Of a stretch of DNA of 39,632 bases, positions 7,419 to 14,478 are shown piece by piece; position 1 is the first letter of the stretch; every line of letters begins with the position of its first letter. The position numbers were made by a program, and so were the translations under genes. Location: contig JAMONA010000023.1 of NCBI GenBank assembly GCA_027066795.1, positions 1 through 39,632 on the forward strand, written 5' to 3'. Origin of the DNA: Candidatus Kaiserbacteria bacterium. GTDB lineage: Bacteria; Patescibacteriota; Minisyncoccia; Phycocordibacterales; UBA2100. A model generated the notes under the pieces. It did no database searches and was not told the DNA's origin. It worked only from the letters and a program-made list of their open reading frames with translations.

Positions 7419-9404
7419 ATGTCTGATAACTTAACACCATCACACCTACAAAACCTTAATAGCAGGCAGCTTAAGGCTGTGACTACCACAGAGGGTCCAC
7501 TACTAATAGTTGCTGGTGCTGGAGCAGGGAAGACACGTACTATTACACACCGAATAGTGCACTTAATTAAAAACGGTGTTGCGCCGGAGAACATACTGGC
7601 TGTAACATTTACCAATAAGGCAGCTAAGGAGATGCGCGAGCGTATGCGAGACTTGCTCAATGCAGACACTGAAATCAACAGGCCCATAAATGCCTTAAGT
7701 AGTGGCATGGCAATGCCCTTTATGGCTACATTTCACTCACTCGGAGTACACATCTTAAGAGAAAATGCTGTGGAGCTTGGTATCCCACGCAACTTCACCA
7801 TCTTCGACAGGGCAGACTCCTTAAGGGCTATCAAAAATGCATTGGTAAAGCTAGGTTATGACCCTAAACAATACGAGCCTAAGACTATTCTTGGTATAAT
7901 ATCTAAAGCCAAGGGTAGCAATGTAGGCCGAGAGGAATTCACCGGCTCTGCAAACGGCGGTAGCTACTACGGTGAGATAACTGCAAAATGCTGGCAAGAG
8001 TATGAGAAAGCACTAAAGAAAGAGGGCTCACTGGATTTTGATGACCTGTTAATAAAGACCCATGACTTACTAGCAAATAATACTGATGTTAGAGAAAAGT
8101 ATCAAAAAAGATGGCAGTACATACACATAGACGAGTACCAAGATACAAATGCCGTACAATACGACCTCGTGCGCCTCTTGGTAGGACCTAAGCAAAACAT
8201 ATGTGTCGTAGGAGATGGCGACCAATGTGTATACACGTGGAGGCAGGCCAAGCCAGAGAATATTAATCACTTTGAAAAAGAGTTTGATAATGTGCAGTCA
8301 ATACTTCTTGAGCAAAACTATCGCTCTACAAGTAATATCTTAGCTGCCGCAAATGATATCATCACTAAAAATGTAAACAGAAAAGACAAAAAGTTGTTCA
8401 CAGAGAATGAGGAGGGTTCACTTATTAGTGTCTACGGCGCATACTCAGCTGGAGACGAGGCACGCTACATAGTAGGAGAGTGCGAGAGGTTAATATCTGA
8501 TGAGGGCGTCTCTCCTAGAGAGATAGCCGTGCTCTACCGTGCCAACTTCCAGTCTCGTACACTTGAGGAGCGATTCTTATACTCAGGTACTCCGTACCAA
8601 GTTCTTGGCACCAAATTCTTCGACCGTAAGGAGGTTAAAGATGTGCTCAGCTACCTACGCGCTGCACTTAACCCAAACAGTACTGTAGACGTCACCAGAG
8701 CAGTCAGCACTCCATCGCGTGGTATAGGTAAGATGTCACTTACAAAGATGCTAGACGGTACAGAAGAGTCCCTAAGTCCTGCACTACAAGAAAAGGTACG
8801 TAAATTTAAAAACCTACTTACCGATATAAAACAAACCGCCGCACTATCCAAGCCGTCTGAGACCTTTACCCATATTATCAAAATAAGTGGTATGGAGGCT
8901 AAGTATAAAAATGGTACGGAGGAGGAACGAGAGCGCCTAGAGAACCTTAAAGAGCTTGTCTCACTTGCAACTAAGTACGACGCCAGCGAGCCTATGGAGG
9001 GTATAGAGCACATACTACAAGACGCTGCACTTGCGACAGACCAAGACGAGCTAGCTGAGGACAACAACGCTGTAAAGCTAATGACCGTGCACGCCAGTAA
9101 GGGTCTTGAATTTGACCATGTATTTGTAACAGGGCTTGAGGAGGGGCTCTTTCCCCACGAGAAAATGGGCGACGGTGACGTAGATGAAGAGGAAGAGCGA
9201 CGACTCTTCTACGTGGCCATAACAAGAGCCGGACTAAAGCTATGCCTAACCTATGCAGCTACTCGTACTATATACGGCAGCGAACGAGCAAACATACCAA
9301 GTCACTTCTTAAATGACCTAGACCCTAGATATGTAGAAGATGCAAGGGCATTAGCCAGTGAAGCACAAGGAGAGTCTGGCAAGGTAGACTTAATAGACTT
9401 CTAG
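7419..9404 (+). CDS. UvrD/PcrA/Rep-family superfamily 1A DNA helicase
   Basis: This is a predicted ATP-dependent 3'-5' DNA helicase for repair or replication-fork clearance. The 661 residues carry the SF1 motifs in order: Q-motif region (LNSRQLKAV), Walker A AGAGAGKT (32-39), Ia (LAVTFTNKAAKEM), Walker B DEYQDTN (238-244), motif III GDGDQCVYTWR, motif IV (LEQNYRST), motif V (MTVHASKGLEFDHVFV) and motif VI (ERRLFYVAITRA). It is a little shorter than the ~720-residue PcrA/UvrD; the C-terminal Tudor-like tail is missing. Motif III has QCVYTWR where most relatives have QSIYxWR. It appears to be first in a helicase-GNAT-rsmA cluster. A leaderless mRNA is predicted from the -10 at 7407-7412. Confidence 0.96.
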   Translation: MSDNLTPSHLQNLNSRQLKAVTTTEGPLLIVAGAGAGKTRTITHRIVHLIKNGVAPENILAVTFTNKAAKEMRERMRDLLNADTEINRPINALSSGMAMPFMATFHSLGVHILRENAVELGIPRNFTIFDRADSLRAIKNALVKLGYDPKQYEPKTILGIISKAKGSNVGREEFTGSANGGSYYGEITAKCWQEYEKALKKEGSLDFDDLLIKTHDLLANNTDVREKYQKRWQYIHIDEYQDTNAVQYDLVRLLVGPKQNICVVGDGDQCVYTWRQAKPENINHFEKEFDNVQSILLEQNYRSTSNILAAANDIITKNVNRKDKKLFTENEEGSLISVYGAYSAGDEARYIVGECERLISDEGVSPREIAVLYRANFQSRTLEERFLYSGTPYQVLGTKFFDRKEVKDVLSYLRAALNPNSTVDVTRAVSTPSRGIGKMSLTKMLDGTEESLSPALQEKVRKFKNLLTDIKQTAALSKPSETFTHIIKISGMEAKYKNGTEEERERLENLKELVSLATKYDASEPMEGIEHILQDAALATDQDELAEDNNAVKLMTVHASKGLEFDHVFVTGLEEGLFPHEKMGDGDVDEEEERRLFYVAITRAGLKLCLTYAATRTIYGSERANIPSHFLNDLDPRYVEDARALASEAQGESGKVDLIDF

Positions 9405-9420
9405 CTGTACACTTTTACCA

Positions 9421-9846
9421 ATGGAAAGGTTAGTAGAATCACAATCTGTAAAAGATGCTGTCGTAGAGATTGGCGACAATGGTTCAAGTGTCTACTTCCG
9501 TCTTTCTAGAGAAAAGATGGGCGGAGAGCTAGGCTACGCAACGCTACGGCTCCGAAACCTACCCAATAGCCGGACACCTAGATATTATGTAGAAAACCTT
9601 GGTATGCATAAGGAATTTAGTGGGCAAGGACTCGGCTCAAAATTACTCACCGCCATACAAGACTTCCTAGTAGAGCGTGGTGCCGTTGGTTTTTTAACAA
9701 ACACAGCGGGAGCATATAGAGACTTCTACGACATAAAAACTAGAAAAAAGATTATAATGAAAGATATATACAAAAATAACGGATGGGTACAACTAAACAA
9801 CGACACTGGCTACTGGTATTATAATTTAAAACATGATGAGAGCTAA
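9421..9846 (+). CDS. GNAT-family N-acetyltransferase-like protein
   Basis: The 141-residue protein has a recognisable GNAT acetyl-CoA binding core: strand ENLGMHKEF, pyrophosphate loop SGQGLGSKLL (67-76), the following helix (LTAIQDFLVERGA), and a later strand. The acceptor substrate is unknown. RsmA lies immediately downstream and overlaps it by 14 nt, so the two are probably translated together; modification of a ribosomal or translation protein is a guess from context only. A -10-like TACACT at 9409-9414 ends exactly 6 nt before the ATG, as at other leaderless starts here, so it may also be transcribed independently of the helicase gene. Confidence 0.75.
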   Translation: MERLVESQSVKDAVVEIGDNGSSVYFRLSREKMGGELGYATLRLRNLPNSRTPRYYVENLGMHKEFSGQGLGSKLLTAIQDFLVERGAVGFLTNTAGAYRDFYDIKTRKKIIMKDIYKNNGWVQLNNDTGYWYYNLKHDES

Positions 9847-10621
9847 AAAATCGTTAGGGCAGAACTTCTTAAAAAGTCCTGCTGTGGTGCGCAAGATGGT
9901 AGAGGTCTCAGAAATAGTGAGTACTGACACTGTGCTAGAGATAGGACCAGGCAAGGGAGTACTTACGCAGGTACTGCTAGACACTGGAGCCAAAGTTATT
10001 GGTGTGGAGAAGGACACCGAGCTGATACCTATACTGCAAGACAAGTTTGCTAAGCAGCTAGATGATGGCCAACTCATATTACTCAACCAAGACATCGCGG
10101 ATTTTACAGAGCAACCTGTCGATGGTCTCACTCTATCTGAGTATAAAATCGTGGCAAACATCCCATACTATATTACCGGAGAAATAATAAGAATGTTCTT
10201 AGAGTCAGACCACCAACCAAAGAGTATGACATTGTTAGTGCAAAAGGAGGTAGCACAAAGGATAGTGGCTCATGATGGTAAGGAGAGTATCCTGAGCATG
10301 AGCGTTAAAGTATATGGTAAACCCAGATACGTACAGAAGGTACCTGCAATGCTATTTAGCCCAGCCCCAAAGGTCGACTCCGCAATACTACATATAGGTA
10401 ATGTGTCTAAAGAGTTTTTTATTGAATACGGTATATCTGAAGAACAATTTTTTAAAGCTGTGAAACACGGATTCTCCCAAAAAAGGAAAATGCTTACAAA
10501 TAACCTCAGTATCTCACCTGACGTACTACAAAAACTGTCTATAGATGCAAAAGCAAGGGCTGAGACACTCACTCTTGAGCAGTGGGGGGCTCTATCTAGG
10601 GTACTCACCGATATGGTATAA
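9833..10621 (+). CDS. rsmA: 16S rRNA (adenine1518/1519-N6) dimethyltransferase RsmA/KsgA
   Basis: RsmA dimethylates two adjacent adenines in the 3'-terminal helix of 16S rRNA during late 30S assembly, using SAM. The 262 residues have the usual length and motifs: KKSLGQNFL near the N-terminus, the SAM-binding EIGPGKGVLT (36-45), acidic VEKD after strand 2, the catalytic NIPYY (109-113), and a C-terminal helical domain with FKAVKHGFSQKRKML. It starts inside the end of the GNAT gene (14-nt overlap). Its last codons and stop contain the TGG-TATAAT promoter of the first T4SS-locus gene, so one sequence is both coding and regulatory. Confidence 0.97.
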   Translation: MMRAKKSLGQNFLKSPAVVRKMVEVSEIVSTDTVLEIGPGKGVLTQVLLDTGAKVIGVEKDTELIPILQDKFAKQLDDGQLILLNQDIADFTEQPVDGLTLSEYKIVANIPYYITGEIIRMFLESDHQPKSMTLLVQKEVAQRIVAHDGKESILSMSVKVYGKPRYVQKVPAMLFSPAPKVDSAILHIGNVSKEFFIEYGISEEQFFKAVKHGFSQKRKMLTNNLSISPDVLQKLSIDAKARAETLTLEQWGALSRVLTDMV

Positions 10622-10622
10622 T
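10614..10622 (+). promoter_or_regulatory. Extended -10 promoter (TGG-TATAAT) embedded in the rsmA stop codon
   Basis: TGG plus a perfect TATAAT (10617-10622) overlap the final rsmA codons and the TAA stop. Exactly 6 nt separate it from the ATG at 10629. This is the entry promoter of the T4SS-like locus. Confidence 0.72.
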
Positions 10623-10628
10623 ACTATA

Positions 10629-10958
10629 ATGGCTCACTTAGCAAAACTTTTACTACTGGTAGCAATTTGTACTACTGTGTCAGCACCACGCGCTGAAGCC
10701 GTTGTAAATTTCGGTGGCTCTATCGGCACCATTATACCTTGTGTTAACACTGTTATATATACAGTACTTGGCCCACCTCGTGGAGGCAAGTACTTATGGA
10801 GTCCAAATGTAACCAAGACATACCCATTCGGCCCACCAAGCCACTCAGGACAATGGCTACTTGGTAACGCCGGCCCTGCTTATTTTTGCTTAGAGAGTGT
10901 ACTCCCGCTTATAGTTCACCCAGGACTACTAATGATAATGATGGGCTCAAGCCAATAA
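10629..10958 (+). CDS. Small secreted Gly/Pro-rich protein, first gene of the T4SS-like locus
   Basis: The 109-residue protein has a clear signal peptide (Lys6, hydrophobic 7-18, cleavage near RAEA, ~24). The mature part is rich in Gly and Pro (VLGPPRGGKY, YPFGPPSHSGQW), has two cysteines (C38, C87) that could form a disulfide, and ends in a hydrophobic segment. I recognise no named domain. A structural or pilus-assembly role is inferred only from its place at the head of a locus with PrgI, VirB4 and pilin. The longer in-frame start at 10545 was rejected because it lies within rsmA and upstream of the promoter. The gene ends 3 nt before the next one. Confidence 0.7.
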   Translation: MAHLAKLLLLVAICTTVSAPRAEAVVNFGGSIGTIIPCVNTVIYTVLGPPRGGKYLWSPNVTKTYPFGPPSHSGQWLLGNAGPAYFCLESVLPLIVHPGLLMIMMGSSQ

Positions 10959-10961
10959 CCT

Positions 10962-11813
10962 ATGAGCAGAGGAAGCCTAACATCACTCCTTATACTCTCG
11001 GTCTGTATTATAAGCGCACTGATGCTGGCTGGCCAATATTTGAGTAGTAATACAGAGACTCCTATAATAGAAAGTGCTTTTATAGCTAACAATAGCGCTC
11101 CACAGAGGTATAATGCATTTCAATCTTCAACCCTGACAAATAAAACACCACAGAACACTTTACCAAGCAATAAGCTGCCTGACTGGCAAGACTCTCCAAA
11201 TATAAAGCAAGCTCAATACGTGCCCAGAGTACTAACAGACGAAGCCACCTCTAACAATGACCAAAGAACAGATGTGGAGCATGCACCTTCGCCTCCAACA
11301 ACAAACCTCATTGATATCTGGAGTTGGCTGCCCAGTGCAAAGCCGTCAGTAAAGCAAGAAACTAAAAGCGACCCATTAAAGGACGAAATACATATATATG
11401 GCAACTCGTTTGGTACCTTAGTAAAAAAATTCACTAGCACAGCAGGCGACCAAGTACAAATAATGAGCGACTTCGTAGCAGGTAGGGGCAAACATGGCAA
11501 TACAGATGCTTTAGTAAGGCTTGGCAGCCAATATATAGAGCTTGCCGACTCACTATCTAAGCTTACACCGCCACCAGGATTTAGCTCTACATCCGAGGCA
11601 CTTATCAGGTTATATAAAGAAGTAGGTGAAGCTTCGCTTATGCTTGCTCAAGCCACTACTGACGATACCGCAACAGTATCTCTAATATACTCTTATAATG
11701 ATGTAGTTGGAGAATTCGCCCAAAAGTTTATTACTTTTTCAAGTACCTTTGGTGCATATGGCGTCACCTTCACCAAGGGAGAGGGTGGGGATATATTGAT
11801 GCCCTCTCTGTAA
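10962..11813 (+). CDS. Membrane-anchored or secreted protein of the T4SS-like locus (paralogue A)
   Basis: The 283-residue protein starts with an uncleaved anchor or signal segment (about 6-27, LTSLLILSVCIISALMLAG). A ~120-residue low-complexity linker rich in Ser/Thr/Asn/Pro follows. The C-terminal ~130 residues form a predicted all-helical domain (about 145-283) with the pattern LxxLxPPPGF followed by helices EALIRLYKEVGEASLML. The same domain plan recurs in the next gene, so the two look like diverged tandem paralogues. No enzymatic motif is seen. It lies 3 nt after the preceding gene and is followed by a promoter for the next. Surface exposure is inferred from the anchor plus linker. Confidence 0.65.
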   Translation: MSRGSLTSLLILSVCIISALMLAGQYLSSNTETPIIESAFIANNSAPQRYNAFQSSTLTNKTPQNTLPSNKLPDWQDSPNIKQAQYVPRVLTDEATSNNDQRTDVEHAPSPPTTNLIDIWSWLPSAKPSVKQETKSDPLKDEIHIYGNSFGTLVKKFTSTAGDQVQIMSDFVAGRGKHGNTDALVRLGSQYIELADSLSKLTPPPGFSSTSEALIRLYKEVGEASLMLAQATTDDTATVSLIYSYNDVVGEFAQKFITFSSTFGAYGVTFTKGEGGDILMPSL

Positions 11814-11819
11814 CAACAG

Positions 11820-11828
11820 TGTTATACT
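11820..11828 (+). promoter_or_regulatory. Extended -10 promoter (TGT-TATACT)
   Basis: TGT then TATACT (11823-11828) with 7 nt to the ATG at 11836, in the 22-bp gap between the two paralogues. Confidence 0.68.
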
Positions 11829-11835
11829 ACTTGTT

Positions 11836-12657
11836 ATGAATCAAGGCTTTATATTAAGCAAAAGACTACTGGTTGGAAGTATTTTTGGCATCACAGTGAT
11901 TGGCGGTGCTCTATATATAAACACAAAAAACCATATCTCTAGCAATGCTACGCAACCATCAAGTCAGGTCGCTCAGAACAACAAAATAGACAAACCATAC
12001 TTAAGCACTATGGGGTGGGAGGACTCATTACTGTATGTACCAGCTTCAGATACTACTAAAGTTACTAACACTGACCTAAACGAGACAGAGATACTAACCC
12101 GTAATACGCTCGGTCCATACATAAAACAAAACCAAGACGGAACATACTCTAAAGAGGCGAACACAAGTATAGTAAAAAACGCGACAGCATACATGTTCAT
12201 ACTAGACTATGCTCCACTTACACCAAGTGACATTAAAACTAATACCAAGATTGATAAAAATACCGTACTCGAGTACCGACAAGATTTATACGCCGCGGTT
12301 AAGCCACTTTTTGAACTTGATGAGTACGAGCTTACAACCTATGCAAGAGCCATACAAAATAACTCTAAAGAGGATTTTGACTCGTTACTTACTATAGCAA
12401 GTAAATACAAACAAGCTGGTGATGGCGCCTTGGCCTTAGCTGCACCTAATGATGTATCTGCAGTACACTTAGCTATTATAAATAGTCTGTACAAATTCTC
12501 TGTTATACTTAATGAACTTGCCAAAGGTTATGATGACCCAGCAGCAAGCTTGGCAGGCACAGGCAACTTCACTAAGGCGGAAAATGAATTAGCAGATGCT
12601 TTTAATAAGTTAAAGCTATACTTTATACTTAAAGGAGTAGACAATATAACTATATGA
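11836..12657 (+). CDS. Membrane-anchored protein of the T4SS-like locus (paralogue B)
   Basis: The 273-residue protein has one N-terminal membrane segment (about 9-30, with Lys9/Arg10 before it) and an outside region. The middle (about 60-120) is a conserved-looking WEDSLLYVPASDTT stretch. The C-terminal ~150 residues are helical, with LAAPNDVSAVHLAIINSLYKFSVILNELA spread over about 195-225; this matches the PPPGF...LIRLYKEVGEASLML part of the previous protein in position and pattern. Function is unknown. The stop overlaps the start of the next gene (ATGA), which suggests translational coupling with the 605-residue secreted protein. Confidence 0.65.
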   Translation: MNQGFILSKRLLVGSIFGITVIGGALYINTKNHISSNATQPSSQVAQNNKIDKPYLSTMGWEDSLLYVPASDTTKVTNTDLNETEILTRNTLGPYIKQNQDGTYSKEANTSIVKNATAYMFILDYAPLTPSDIKTNTKIDKNTVLEYRQDLYAAVKPLFELDEYELTTYARAIQNNSKEDFDSLLTIASKYKQAGDGALALAAPNDVSAVHLAIINSLYKFSVILNELAKGYDDPAASLAGTGNFTKAENELADAFNKLKLYFILKGVDNITI

Positions 12658-14471
12658 TAAAGACACTTATAACAAACCAGATAGTATACATGGTTATATT
12701 AACTGTACTAGCATTTCCAGTATTTACAAATGCTCAGGCAACAGTAAATACTGATAGTATAAGACCTGGGGATATAGAGGCAAGAGAAGCAACCTTACCA
12801 CTAGTAGGCAATAGCTCATCAATACCAGGAGATTTCAGCAATGACGGCCTATACGGCTGTGAGGGGGGCAAGTATGGCTCTGTCGGCTTAGCACATGCAA
12901 GGGGGCCATTTGTACCAGTATCAGAAGAAGCTGTGGCACTTAACACAAACATACTCCTCTATAAAGAGTGCATACTTGATGGGGTAGTAGCCAGGATACG
13001 AGAGACGATGGTAGCCTTTATGGTCAAGAGCACCTTTAACTGGGTTAATCAGACGAATAATGGAGAATCCGCCTTTGTGGCTAACCAAGAGGAGTTCAGG
13101 CAATCTACAGCAGATAATGTTGTAAAAGATAGCCTGGAGGGTAGTAAGACAGCAAACATATGCGAGCCCTTCAGGCAAGACGTACGCACAACACTAGCAA
13201 GAGACTACGCTCGGTCCACACGTAAACCCGAAGACCAATACAAGTGCACCGTGCCAGATAAAGATAAGGATAATTACACAGCGTTCTTAAGAGGCGAAGG
13301 GGTGTTTAACTTAGATACATTCGCGCAAGCCTTGGAGCCACAGAACAACCCACTAACAGTATACGTAATGGCCCAAGAGCAACTGAAGCGCGATATAAAT
13401 AATAAACTTGAAGACGAATATGTAGAGTTAGGTTGGGGAGAGGGTTACAAGTCTCCAAAGGCATGTAAACAAATACCTGCAGGTAATGGTATTTATGAGG
13501 AAAGATGCGAAATAACCACACCTGGGGCTAATATAAAAAATATTATAGACTTCGTCTCTCTTACTGGCCATCGACAGACAGAGAGCGCTGACGAGATAGA
13601 CGAGTTAATGGGCTCTCTTATGAGTAATATACACACACAAATACTCACAAGTGTGGGAGGTCTAAAGGGTATCACTGACTCTATTGGAGGCGCAGCTTCA
13701 TTTGTAGACCAGATAGCGTCAGATGCGTCAGACAAAACAGAAGCAGAATATACACAAGCAGGCATTGGGCTACTCACAAGCGCCATAGCCACTGAGACAG
13801 CCTATGGCGCATCACGGTCGTCCTCTAAAGATAAATTAGAGGAAACAGCAGAGACACTTAAGGCAAGAGAAGGAGCTTGTTGGGACAGGCTCGTGGCACA
13901 AGCCAAGCTCGATCTTATAGAAGAGGCTGTGGCCTTGGCTTGCGCAGACATACGCCCAACTGACTTTGGGGCTAGTACCAATACTGAGTGTACTATTACC
14001 GGATCCGCCGTATCAAGCGATAATACTGAGCCTAACGCAGACAATAATGCTGACGAAAACGACACAACCAGTGACATAGTAATCACGGCAAACGCCGCAG
14101 GCAAGACAGTAACTGCAACTCTAGAGAGGCACAACAATAACTCATTCACCAAGATTGCTCAAAATATATTACCTCTACTACGTGTAGTTAGCCAATCTGT
14201 CACAGACTCAACTAATGCACTGTCCATACTAGCCGGTCTGCAACTCAACCTGTCAACGTCTAACACACCAGGTAATACAAGATTTGTACTTGGCCAAGTA
14301 GACCAACTGGTTAGGGCAGGTAAGTTGCATAAAGAGGCCGACATATACATAGCACAAGAGCAGCACTCTCAGATAACAACAACCATGGACTCTCTAATTG
14401 ACGAGACAACAAGACAGTGGGAGCAAGGTTGGTGCAACCCAGCAAACTGGAGAGACCAGATAAAGCAATAA
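12654..14471 (+). CDS. Large secreted cysteine-containing protein of the T4SS-like locus
   Basis: The 605-residue protein has a classical signal peptide (Lys3, hydrophobic 8-22, cleavage about TNAQA, 28). The mature protein has about ten cysteines (including C69, C106, C170, C198, C271, C285, C409, C430, C446 and one near the C-terminus in WCNPANW). Long helical stretches are also present, notably 300-420 and 480-590. A Ser/Asn/Asp/Thr-rich low-complexity segment lies at about 450-475. I see no known enzyme motif. The position just before the VirB6-like gene suggests an extracytoplasmic partner of the secretion channel. It begins in a 4-nt overlap with the previous gene, and the next ATG follows after 7 nt, so it is inside an operon. 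Confidence 0.68.
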   Translation: MIKTLITNQIVYMVILTVLAFPVFTNAQATVNTDSIRPGDIEAREATLPLVGNSSSIPGDFSNDGLYGCEGGKYGSVGLAHARGPFVPVSEEAVALNTNILLYKECILDGVVARIRETMVAFMVKSTFNWVNQTNNGESAFVANQEEFRQSTADNVVKDSLEGSKTANICEPFRQDVRTTLARDYARSTRKPEDQYKCTVPDKDKDNYTAFLRGEGVFNLDTFAQALEPQNNPLTVYVMAQEQLKRDINNKLEDEYVELGWGEGYKSPKACKQIPAGNGIYEERCEITTPGANIKNIIDFVSLTGHRQTESADEIDELMGSLMSNIHTQILTSVGGLKGITDSIGGAASFVDQIASDASDKTEAEYTQAGIGLLTSAIATETAYGASRSSSKDKLEETAETLKAREGACWDRLVAQAKLDLIEEAVALACADIRPTDFGASTNTECTITGSAVSSDNTEPNADNNADENDTTSDIVITANAAGKTVTATLERHNNNSFTKIAQNILPLLRVVSQSVTDSTNALSILAGLQLNLSTSNTPGNTRFVLGQVDQLVRAGKLHKEADIYIAQEQHSQITTTMDSLIDETTRQWEQGWCNPANWRDQIKQ

Positions 14472-14478
14472 CCTCTAT

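Noticed and set aside
10545..10628. Longer N-terminus for the first T4SS-locus gene
   Set aside because: It lies within rsmA and upstream of the extended -10 at 10614-10622; the signal peptide begins exactly at the ATG at 10629.
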